The notes below the pieces were generated by a model, which saw only the letters and a program-made list of their open reading frames with translations, did no database searches and was not told where the DNA came from. Positions 1 to 5,262 of a DNA stretch of 6,382 nucleotides are shown piece by piece. Numbering within the stretch: position 1 is the stretch's first letter; every line of letters begins with the position of its first letter. Origin of the DNA: Lachnospiraceae bacterium UBA5895 (lineage in GTDB: Bacteria > Bacillota > Clostridia > Lachnospirales > Lachnospiraceae); the NCBI GenBank assembly GCA_002431915.1, contig DJEP01000023.1, positions 1-6,382 of the forward strand. The letters are read 5' to 3'. The position numbers and the translations under genes are program-made.

Positions 1-104
1 AAATAACAGATTTATATGTTGCTGTAGGCTATAATAATCTGACCAGCTTCCGCCGCGCATTCAAGAAAAAATACGGTGTAGCCCCGAATGCACTCCGGGA
101 ATGA
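1..104 (+). CDS. AraC-family transcriptional regulator, C-terminal end (partial)
   Basis: Reading from base 3, the last 33 residues run from ITDLYVAVGYNN to a C-terminal PNALRE, ending in TGA at 102-104. This is the signature of the second helix-turn-helix of AraC/XylS regulators: V-G-Y-x-(N/D)-x-(S/T)-x-F-x-R-x-F-K-(K/R)-x-(Y/F)-G-x-(S/T/A)-P. The recognition helix is the LTSFRRAFKKKYG part. The gene starts outside the window, so its sensor domain and regulon cannot be judged. It converges on the EAL-protein gene with 4 bases between the two stops, and no good terminator separates them. The family call is firm and the specific role is unknown. Confidence 0.9.
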   Translation, partial: ITDLYVAVGYNNLTSFRRAFKKKYGVAPNALRE

Positions 105-108
105 CGGT

Positions 109-1761
109 TTATTTCTTTTCCGTTGCCTTTTTTTGCAGCACTTCCGCAAATTGATCAATTGGCACCGGTTTGGAATAGTAGTATCCCTGCTGCCAGGTGG
201 ATCCGAATTGCTCGATATAGTCGCTGACTTCCTTATTTTCAATACCCTCAATACAGGTCTCGGTGTTCGTCCTTCTGGCATAATCCACGATAGACTGCAC
301 CATGGCCTGATTCTGAGGTTTTTTCTTAATATCGCGGATAAAACTCATATCTACCTTTAATTCATCAAAAGGCAGATCCAGTGCAAGACTCAGCGAACTG
401 TTGCCCGTCCCGAAATCATCCAGTGCAATCTTAATTCCCTGAGAATGGAAAAACTCTACCTCCCCCCGCAGGAAATTAATATCCAGATCTCTGCAGCGCT
501 CCGTCAGTTCCAGGCAGAGTTCTTCCGGCTTTGCACCGGTCTCTTTTAAAATATTCATCACCGCACCGCGGAATTCCCTGCGCTCCAGCTGTGCCGCCGC
601 CACATTGACATTTACAAAAAAGCCGGGCACTTCCCTGCGAAGTTTCTGTACATCCGTGAGTGCCGTCCGCAGGATCCAGTTCCCCAGATCGAAAATACAG
701 GGATCCTGCTCCAGCCATTCCATAAACACTCCGGGAGATACCAGTCCGTAAGGTTCCAGTTCCCAACGGATCAATGCTTCCATTCCGCGGATCTTCCCCG
801 TCTTCGTATCCGCAATCGGCTGATAAAACATCCGGAAGCCTTCAAAGTTATGGGTCGCGCACTGATGGATCACACCGATCAGTTCAAACTGGTTCTCATC
901 ACTGCCGCAGACCTCGTCATTAAAAATCACCAGCTCTCCATGGTGCTCACTGCGGGAGTGATTCAGCGCATAGGTCAGCCTGCTTCGAATCGCATTGGTT
1001 TCTTTCATATAAGGCTCGATGAAGATGGCACCGGCTGACACCTTCAGAGGAATCCTTTTTCCTTCCACTGTCATATTCTCAAAGGATTCCACAATGCTGT
1101 CATATACTTTCTGTAATTCTTCTCTTGTGATCTTTTTAAAACTGATTACAAATTTCGCACCGGACAGACGGTATACGTATCCTTTTCCCTTTAAGAGCCG
1201 AATCAACTCCTGTGCCGCACAGTTCAGAATCTTATCCGAAAAATCAGCACCGTACATCACATTGATATGGCTGAACTGATCCAGTCCGATTTTCAATAAT
1301 GCCGACTGCTTACTCTCTTCCAGAAATTCTTCAATTTCACGAGTCAGTGCCGGTTCCGTATGCAATCCGGTCGTAGCATCCACTTCATCCGAAATTCCGT
1401 AATTATTGTACCTGATAACAATGACAAACGGCTTTCCCTCTTTATCATTCAACATTCTGGCTGTCGCACTGATCCGATTGTATGTGCTGCCGTCCTGTAC
1501 CCGGTATTCCCAGGGTTCCTCCATATTTTTCCCGGCGACTCTCTCCCGGAATCCACGACGAAAATCCTCCAGATCATCCGGATGAATTGATCTTTTGGAT
1601 TTTTCTTTTCCCCGAATGGTATAATTTTCTGTCATGCCAAAATAATCCATAGCCTTTTCAGACCACCATGTCACGCCGGTCCGCAGATTGGTTATGGAGA
1701 TGTATGATTTTTTGGACAAAGAAGTAATTGCCTTCACAATATCCGGAAACAGGATATCCAC
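109..1761 (-). CDS. PAS / degenerate GGDEF / EAL protein, predicted c-di-GMP phosphodiesterase
   Basis: Domains in order, numbered from the GTG at 1761: a PAS fold at about 22-120 (IHPDD at 59-63, a PAS_3-like pattern), a GGDEF-like domain at about 128-285, and an EAL domain at about 295-545. The GGDEF signature is replaced by RLSGAKF (198-204), so diguanylate cyclase activity is not expected. The EAL domain keeps the usual catalytic and metal-binding set: EALIRW (328-333), N384, ELTE (418-421), DDFGTG (448-453), LKVD (468-471), EGIE (505-508) and Q525-G526. It should hydrolyse c-di-GMP to pGpG in the cytosol, with PAS and the dead GGDEF as likely regulatory inputs. No membrane segment is seen. 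The only standard in-frame start is the GTG at 1761, which has no well-spaced ribosome site. The frame stays open upstream, and a strong GGAGG lies 8 bases before an in-frame ACG at 1812, which would add 17 residues (567 aa). That longer form is probably the ancestral protein. The gene is transcribed alone, divergent from the MarR operon. Confidence 0.92.
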   Translation of the reverse strand: MDILFPDIVKAITSLSKKSYISITNLRTGVTWWSEKAMDYFGMTENYTIRGKEKSKRSIHPDDLEDFRRGFRERVAGKNMEEPWEYRVQDGSTYNRISATARMLNDKEGKPFVIVIRYNNYGISDEVDATTGLHTEPALTREIEEFLEESKQSALLKIGLDQFSHINVMYGADFSDKILNCAAQELIRLLKGKGYVYRLSGAKFVISFKKITREELQKVYDSIVESFENMTVEGKRIPLKVSAGAIFIEPYMKETNAIRSRLTYALNHSRSEHHGELVIFNDEVCGSDENQFELIGVIHQCATHNFEGFRMFYQPIADTKTGKIRGMEALIRWELEPYGLVSPGVFMEWLEQDPCIFDLGNWILRTALTDVQKLRREVPGFFVNVNVAAAQLERREFRGAVMNILKETGAKPEELCLELTERCRDLDINFLRGEVEFFHSQGIKIALDDFGTGNSSLSLALDLPFDELKVDMSFIRDIKKKPQNQAMVQSIVDYARRTNTETCIEGIENKEVSDYIEQFGSTWQQGYYYSKPVPIDQFAEVLQKKATEKK

Positions 1762-1809
1762 TTCCGCCCAAAATTTTCCTTCATCGTATTTATTTACTAC
1801 TTCGTCCTT

Positions 1810-1825
1810 CGTAAAGGTCCCCTCC
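1810..1825 (-). promoter_or_regulatory. Shine-Dalgarno GGAGG with an in-frame ACG at the expected start position
   Basis: On the minus strand GGAGG (1825-1821) is followed after 8 bases by ACG (1812-1810), in frame with the EAL protein. The 17 codons from ACG to the GTG at 1761 read as ordinary protein, with no stop and no other ATG, GTG or TTG. The next upstream in-frame stop is a TGA a few codons further up. This fits an original ATG changed to ACG by one base, or a rare ACG start, or a base-call error. The ribosome site is clear; which explanation holds is inference. Confidence 0.6.
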
Positions 1826-1890
1826 CGGCACTTTCACTCTGTGCGCCTCAGCCTGCTACCTATAATAGGATTCACATTATCTCTGTATGA

Positions 1891-1899
1891 ATTATATCA
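1891..1899 (-). promoter_or_regulatory. Extended -10 promoter of the EAL-protein gene
   Basis: The minus strand reads TGATATAAT (1899-1891), a consensus TATAAT with the TGn extension. No good -35 box sits 17 bases upstream, which is tolerated by extended -10 promoters. Transcription would begin near 1884, giving a leader of about 70 bases before the GGAGG at 1825-1821. The leader contains the short inverted repeat CCTAT-A-ATAGG (1859-1869). I saw no c-di-GMP riboswitch pattern in it. Confidence 0.45.
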
Positions 1900-1963
1900 T
1901 ATCATGGAACCGTTTACGATAGTGGATTTTTTATAAATTTTCTATAAATAATTATCTTTTCTG

Positions 1964-1992
1964 TTGCATTTCCTGTTTTCGTGTAATATTAT
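1964..1992 (+). promoter_or_regulatory. Candidate promoter of the marR-TSUP operon
   Basis: TTGCAT (1964-1969) and TATTAT (1987-1992) are separated by 17 bases, giving a start near 1999 and a leader of about 70 bases. A second possible promoter is TTGAAC (2017-2022), 17 bases, then TATATG (2040-2045). With the first choice the TTCATTTTTG repeats lie just downstream of the start site; with the second they lie over the -35 and spacer. Either place suits repression by the MarR protein. Confidence 0.4.
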
Positions 1993-2009
1993 AACCTAAG
2001 TTTTGATAC

Positions 2010-2036
2010 TTCATTTTTGAACTATTCATTTTTGTA
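2010..2036. repeat. Tandem TTCATTTTTG elements, candidate MarR operator
   Basis: TTCATTTTTG occurs at 2010-2019 and again at 2025-2034, a 15-base period. The first copy extends to TTCATTTTTGAA, an inverted repeat of TTCA and TGAA around four T. The second extends to TTCATTTTTGTA. The position, just upstream of the MarR gene and among its promoter candidates, suggests autoregulation. The repeat is seen directly; binding by this MarR protein is inference. Confidence 0.4.
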
Positions 2037-2068
2037 GTATATATGTGATAAAGAAAGGAGCAGGCAGC

Positions 2069-2503
2069 ATGAACTTCAACATCGAATTTGCTCAGAAACT
2101 CAATCTGACCTACAACGCTATGTGTAAGCCTCTGTGCCAGCAGTTAAAACTGCCCCAGACCGCTTTCGATATTCTCATGTTTTTCGGTAACAATCCGGAA
2201 TACCGGACAGCCAGTGATGTCGTGGAGATTCGCAGGATCAAGGCGAATCTGGTATCCGTCAATGTGGATAAGCTGGTGCGGGAGGGCTATCTGGAACGCA
2301 GAGAGGCTCCGGAGGACCGCCGTAAGACGTTGCTGTTCTGCACGGAAAAAGCGCAGGATGTCATCGAGAAGGGCCGCCGGATACAGTGCACCTTTAAAGA
2401 CACTCTGTTAGACGGAACCGATGAGCACAGCAAAGAAATCTTTTTCCATATGCTTCATGTCATGGAAAACAACATGGATAACATCCTGAAAGGAGAAAAG
2501 TAA
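2069..2503 (+). CDS. MarR-family winged-helix transcriptional regulator
   Basis: This is a 144-residue cytosolic DNA-binding protein of usual MarR length. The ATG at 2069 is chosen over the upstream in-frame GTG at 2045 because AAAGGAG (2054-2060) lies 8 bases before it and would itself be translated if the GTG were used. The winged helix covers about 28-95: LPQTAFDILMFF, a recognition segment around RRIKANLVSVNVDKLVREGYL, and a wing with the conserved D83-R84-R85. The C-terminal helix (about 118-140) would complete the dimer interface. Four cysteines are present (C19, C23, C91, C107); the C19-x3-C23 pair in the N-terminal dimerisation region could be redox sensitive, but that is speculation. 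It is co-transcribed with the TSUP transporter, one base apart, and probably represses its own operon. The effector is unknown. Confidence 0.88.
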   Translation: MNFNIEFAQKLNLTYNAMCKPLCQQLKLPQTAFDILMFFGNNPEYRTASDVVEIRRIKANLVSVNVDKLVREGYLERREAPEDRRKTLLFCTEKAQDVIEKGRRIQCTFKDTLLDGTDEHSKEIFFHMLHVMENNMDNILKGEK

Positions 2504-2504
2504 A

Positions 2505-3281
2505 ATGCAGATCCTGATTACCATTCTTGTCACCTTTTTCGCCGGCATGGGAGCCGGCCTCGGCACCGGTTTCGCGGGAATGAGTGCCGCCGCGGTTATC
2601 AGTCCCATGTTAATCACGTTCCTAGGTATGGATCCCTATATGGCTGTAGGTATCGCCCTGTCTTCCGACGTACTGGCCAGTGCGGTATCGGCTTATACCT
2701 ATGCCAAGAATAAAAATATCGATATCAAAAACGGTCTGATCATGATGGGCAGTGTGTTGGTGTTCACCGTAGTTGGAAGCTATGTGTCCAGCTTGGTTCC
2801 TTCCTCCACCATGGGGAACTTCTCCGTATTCATGACGTTCCTCCTGGGTATCAAATTCATCGTCAGACCCGTTATGACCACTAAGGAAGCCATGCAGGGT
2901 GTCTCCGCAAAAAAAAGAGCCCTCCAGTCCCTGGTCTGCGGTATGCTGATTGGCATCATCTGCGGTTTCGTAGGAGCCGGCGGCGGTATGATGATGCTGC
3001 TGATCCTGACTTCCGTGCTTGGTTATGAGCTGAAGACCGCTGTAGGAACCAGTGTCTTTATCATGGCCTTTACCGCATTCACCGGTGCTGTGTCCCATTT
3101 TGCCATCGGCGGCATGCCCGACTGGACCGTATGGATCCTATGCGTTATCTTTACCCTGATCTGGGCGCGGATCGCCGCACTGTTTGCCAACAAGGCTACC
3201 CCCAAGACCCTGAACCGTGTCACCGGTGTGATCCTGGTGGTCCTGGGCATTGCAGTTATGTGTTTTAACCTATTAGCCTAG
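2505..3281 (+). CDS. TSUP (TauE/SafE) family membrane transporter, possible sulfite/organosulfonate exporter
   Basis: This 258-residue hydrophobic protein has about seven or eight membrane segments in two homologous halves. The first half starts with a glycine-rich helix (GMGAGLGTGFAGMSAAAV, 14-31). The second starts near 142 with the family signature FVGAGGGMMM (155-164) followed by TAVGTS (178-183). Both are typical of TSUP permeases, whose studied members move sulfite, sulfoacetate, taurine-derived compounds or other small anions across the cytoplasmic membrane; the substrate here cannot be read from the sequence. AAGGAG (2490-2495), inside the end of the MarR gene, serves the ATG at 2505, so the two genes form one operon. 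The 3' end overlaps the convergent LOG gene by 9 bases. The length and both halves look complete. Confidence 0.87.
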   Translation: MQILITILVTFFAGMGAGLGTGFAGMSAAAVISPMLITFLGMDPYMAVGIALSSDVLASAVSAYTYAKNKNIDIKNGLIMMGSVLVFTVVGSYVSSLVPSSTMGNFSVFMTFLLGIKFIVRPVMTTKEAMQGVSAKKRALQSLVCGMLIGIICGFVGAGGGMMMLLILTSVLGYELKTAVGTSVFIMAFTAFTGAVSHFAIGGMPDWTVWILCVIFTLIWARIAALFANKATPKTLNRVTGVILVVLGIAVMCFNLLA

Positions 3282-3869
3282 CTGATTTCCCATACCTTGT
3301 GTATTTTCCAGCGGAGTAATCGCCATATTGCTCCGCTGATTTTCTATGATCTTGCAGATCTCTTCCAGATCTTCTGCAAAATAGATCCCTTCCTGCCGTT
3401 CCGGAGAGGACAATCCCATCTCTGTCATATGTAATAATAATGTCTTCAACCCGTCATAATAGCCGTTCAGGTTATATAGAATACAGGGCGCATCCAGATG
3501 CTTTAATGACACCTTGGACATCACCTCCGCGATCTCTTCCAGTGTCCCGGTTCCACCGGGAAAAGCAATAAACGCATCGCCCAGTTCGATCATTTTCGTC
3601 TTGCGCTCTGTCATATCTTTCGTGACGATCAATTCCGTAATGGCATCGTATTGAAGTTCCGCATCAATGAAAAACTGTGGCTCCACGCCGATGACTTCTC
3701 CGCCTGCCTGCAGCACACTCTCCGCCAGTTCCCCCATGAGTCCGGATTTGGAACCGCCATATACCAGTCTGTGCCCGCTTCCACCGATCCAGATGCCAAG
3801 CTCCCGTACCGCTGTCTTAAGCGTCAGATTCTTTCCTTCATTCGCTCCCAGATATACTGTAATATTCAT
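3273..3869 (-). CDS. LOG-family protein, predicted nucleotide 5'-monophosphate phosphoribohydrolase
   Basis: This is a 198-residue Rossmann-like cytosolic protein of the LOG/TIGR00730 family. Members cleave the N-glycosidic bond of nucleoside 5'-monophosphates (cytokinin ribotides in plants, AMP-like substrates in bacteria) to give the base and ribose 5-phosphate. Key motifs are VYGGSKSGLMG (36-46), the catalytic M-T-E-R-K stretch (86-90, R89) and PGGTGTLEE (104-112, with E111 as the expected catalytic acid). The core ends near residue 176. A tail of about 20 residues follows, encoded by DNA that also forms the opposite-strand terminator and the 9-base overlap with the TSUP gene. The ATG at 3869 has GGAGG 6 bases upstream and overlaps the TGA of the LysR-type gene as ATGA, so the two are likely translationally coupled. 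The physiological substrate is unknown. Confidence 0.88.
   Translation of the reverse strand: MNITVYLGANEGKNLTLKTAVRELGIWIGGSGHRLVYGGSKSGLMGELAESVLQAGGEVIGVEPQFFIDAELQYDAITELIVTKDMTERKTKMIELGDAFIAFPGGTGTLEEIAEVMSKVSLKHLDAPCILYNLNGYYDGLKTLLLHMTEMGLSSPERQEGIYFAEDLEEICKIIENQRSNMAITPLENTQGMGNQLG
3309..3345 (+). terminator. Intrinsic terminator of the marR-TSUP operon, inside the LOG gene
   Basis: CAGCGGAGTAAT (3309-3320) and ATTGCTCCGCTG (3327-3338) form a 12-pair stem with one T-G wobble and a 6-base loop, followed on the + strand by ATTTTCT. It lies 28 bases after the TSUP stop. On the minus strand the stem is followed by GAAAATAC, so it should act only on + transcripts. The same bases encode about residues 178-187 of the LOG protein. 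Confidence 0.7.
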
Positions 3870-4961
3870 ATTTTCCCTCCTGTCAGATTTTTGAACATTT
3901 CCGTTTCGATACGCAATATATTACGGGCATTATTTACAAAGATCGTTCCCGCACCGGTAGGTTTCAACCGGTTATGATCTCTTGAGAACAACGGCATTCC
4001 CACCATAGTCTCCACACTACGCAGGTGCCTGGAAAGTGCCGGCTGCGCTAGCAGAAATCTGTCTGCAGCCCCGGACAGACTCTCCTCTTCCACAATCGCA
4101 ATCAGATATTCCAATACTTTTGTATCCAGCGTAACCTCCCGTATCCGCTGCAGTGCTGTCCCTAATGCTCTATGTGTGCTCCCGTCTACTGTCAGGCCGA
4201 TGGGCATGCGAACATTTTCCAACATTTGTACCACAAACGGATCATTCGATGTCTGATATCTCATGTCCGCCAGACGTTCTTCCGCCAGCAGAACATCATT
4301 GGACTCAAATGCAACCACCGGCTGAAAACCGGCTTCCCGGAACAATTGGTCTGCCAGAATCCGGATACTGTGTTTTGTCCCCTGCAATACAAACGGTGTA
4401 TCGCACAATTCCTCCAGCCGGATACTTTCCTTCTCCGCCAAAGGATTCGCTGCCGGCAGTGAAATCAATAATTCTTCATATGCAACAGGAATGTCCTCCG
4501 TATCCGTACGAAATGGTCCCGCTCCCAGCGCCAGGTCAGCGGTTCCTCGTGCAATCGCTCTCGGTTGTTCCGTCGCGTACAGTTCCACCAGCTCCAGTGA
4601 TACATCGGGATAGCGCCGGGAAAACGGTTTGTAGATCTTACTGTATATCATAGCTCCCCGATTTGGCGCTGTAGCCAGACGAATTCTCTTACGGTTGCTG
4701 CCGGTCAAATTTTTCATCGTCAGGAGCATTCTGTTCTGCTGATCCAGAATCTTCTGCGCACATTCTACTACATATCGCCCTTCTTCCGTGGGTTCCAGAC
4801 GTCTGTTCCGCCGTTGAAACAATGTAGTCCCAAATATCTGCCCGCATTCCGCCAGGAATTTACTCAAAGCAGACGGGGGTGACATTCAGCGCTTCCGCTG
4901 CATATGTGAGATTTCCATATTCGGCTATGGTTGTCAGATAATAATATTGCCTGGTATTCAT
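3866..4961 (-). CDS. LysR-type regulator with HTH domains at both ends, frameshifted near the 5' end
   Basis: The ATG at 4961 follows a near-perfect AGGAGGTGA (4973-4965), 3 bases upstream. Its frame gives MNTRQYYYLTTIAEYGNLTY, then AAEALNVTP, then hits a TAA at 4860-4862. Removing one base from the C5 run (+ strand G5, 4875-4879) joins it to the long frame and gives an intact 364-residue protein; as written, only the part from an internal ATG at 4885 is open (339 aa). Corrected domains: N-terminal LysR winged helix and linker (1-87), effector domain (about 90-275), then a second complete LysR winged helix plus linker (about 282-361). The second has AADRFLLAQPALSRHLRSVE and PLFSRDHNRLKPTGAG, matching the family pattern. 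Both linkers end in KNLTG. A usual LysR regulator is about 300 aa with one N-terminal HTH. It is divergent from garR, which it probably controls, and coupled to the LOG gene by ATGA. The frameshift could be a mutation, recoding or a sequence error. Confidence 0.85.
3878..4117 (-). other. Second LysR-type helix-turn-helix plus linker helix at the C-terminus of the regulator
   Basis: This segment encodes corrected residues 282-361. It aligns without gaps in its core to the N-terminal HTH of the same protein: the AA(D/E)RF/AL turn, the (Q/S)-x-A-L-S-(R/K) recognition helix, G-x-x-L-F-x-R, R-L-(K/E)-P-T, and a linker ending in KNLTG. The gene stops four residues after KNLTG, exactly where an effector domain would begin. 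That points to an intragenic duplication, or to fusion with a second LysR gene that lost its effector domain. Confidence 0.8.
4875..4879 (-). other. Frameshift site in a C5 run of the LysR-type gene
   Basis: The coding strand reads AAT GTC ACC CCC GTC with a stop five codons on. With four C instead of five it reads AAT GTC ACC CCG TCT GCT TTG AGT, N-V-T-P-S-A-L-S, which is the normal LysR recognition-helix entry. The extra base is therefore at or next to this run. A +1 slip of the proline tRNA on CCC, phase variation, a fixed mutation and a sequencing error are all possible. Confidence 0.8.
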
Positions 4962-4979
4962 ATGTCACCTCCTGTTTTC

Positions 4980-5008
4980 AGTATAAAATCTTTTGTTTCT
5001 TCTGACAA
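4980..5008 (-). promoter_or_regulatory. Promoter of the LysR-LOG operon
   Basis: The minus strand has TTGTCA (5008-5003), a 17-base spacer and TATACT (4985-4980), close to consensus for the main sigma factor. The start site would be near 4973, so the transcript would begin almost at the AGGAGGTGA ribosome site, with a leader of only about a dozen bases. It is divergent from the garR operon in the usual LysR-type arrangement. Confidence 0.65.
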
Positions 5009-5071
5009 GGAACTTTGAGTAAAGTGTTATAAAGAATTTGAAATCTTGAATATCGTAAATGAAAAAAAGAA

Positions 5072-5091
5072 TTATACACTAAACTTATAAA
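5072..5091 (+). promoter_or_regulatory. Candidate garR promoter and LysR-type binding site
   Basis: TTATA (5072-5076) and TATAA (5086-5090) form an inverted repeat with a 9-base centre, and TATAAA (5086-5091) can serve as a -10 box. No good -35 box is found at the right distance, as expected for a promoter that needs a LysR-type activator. Family members often bind T-N11-A dyads in divergent spacers like this one. The assignment is weak. Confidence 0.3.
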
Positions 5092-5121
5092 ATAAGAATT
5101 CAGAAAGGGACGGAAACAGAA

Positions 5122-5223
5122 ATGGCATTCAAAAAGTCCGATCTGCGGAATAATATTTTATCTAAAAAAAATAGAAACTGCTCACATAGGTCCGCACCGG
5201 ATAGAAGCAGTACCGGATGCTGA
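5122..5223 (+). CDS. Small ORF of unknown function upstream of garR, possibly frameshifted
   Basis: The ATG at 5122 opens a 33-codon frame beginning MAFKKSDLRNNILSKK and ending in TGA at 5221. A purine-rich AAAGGGA (5104-5110) lies 11 bases before it. After an A8 run (5164-5171), another frame reads IETAHIGPHRIEAV onward and ends in a TGA at 5264-5266 that overlaps the garR ATG as ATGA. Removing one A would give a single 47-residue product coupled to garR. I do not recognise either product. It could be a small protein, a leader peptide, a gene remnant or chance; nothing else in this 301-base spacer looks coding. Direct repeats ACCGGAT at 5196-5202 and 5212-5218 lie within it. Confidence 0.3.
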   Translation: MAFKKSDLRNNILSKKNRNCSHRSAPDRSSTGC

Positions 5224-5262
5224 ACATTTACTAATTTTATATAAAACAGGAGGAAAAAGAAA

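Noticed and set aside
79..110. Weak hairpin (CCCGAA/CTCCGGG region) between the AraC and EAL genes as a bidirectional terminator
   Set aside because: The stem is only about six pairs with wobble, and the nearest T-runs on both strands are about ten bases away.
1812..1890. c-di-GMP riboswitch in the leader of the EAL gene
   Set aside because: The leader is short and has GCGCACAG and a small GCAC/GTGC hairpin, but it lacks the paired helices and tetraloop pattern of GEMM riboswitches.
2045..2068. In-frame GTG at 2045 as the start of the MarR protein
   Set aside because: It would put the AAAGGAG ribosome site inside the coding region and has none of its own; the ATG at 2069 is correctly spaced.
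2622..3098. 158-codon open frame on the minus strand across the TSUP gene
   Set aside because: It is antisense to a clearly coding membrane protein. Its product is rich in His, Gly and Asp with no recognisable fold, and it has no ribosome site of its own.
4153..4653. 166-codon open frame on the + strand opposite the LysR-type gene
   Set aside because: It is a proline-rich shadow frame of the regulator's effector domain, with no leader or family resemblance.
5194..5220. Attenuator hairpin upstream of garR (CCGG/CCGG with flanking GCA/TGC)
   Set aside because: The stem is interrupted by a bulge and is not followed by a T-run; the ACCGGAT copies are as easily a chance direct repeat.
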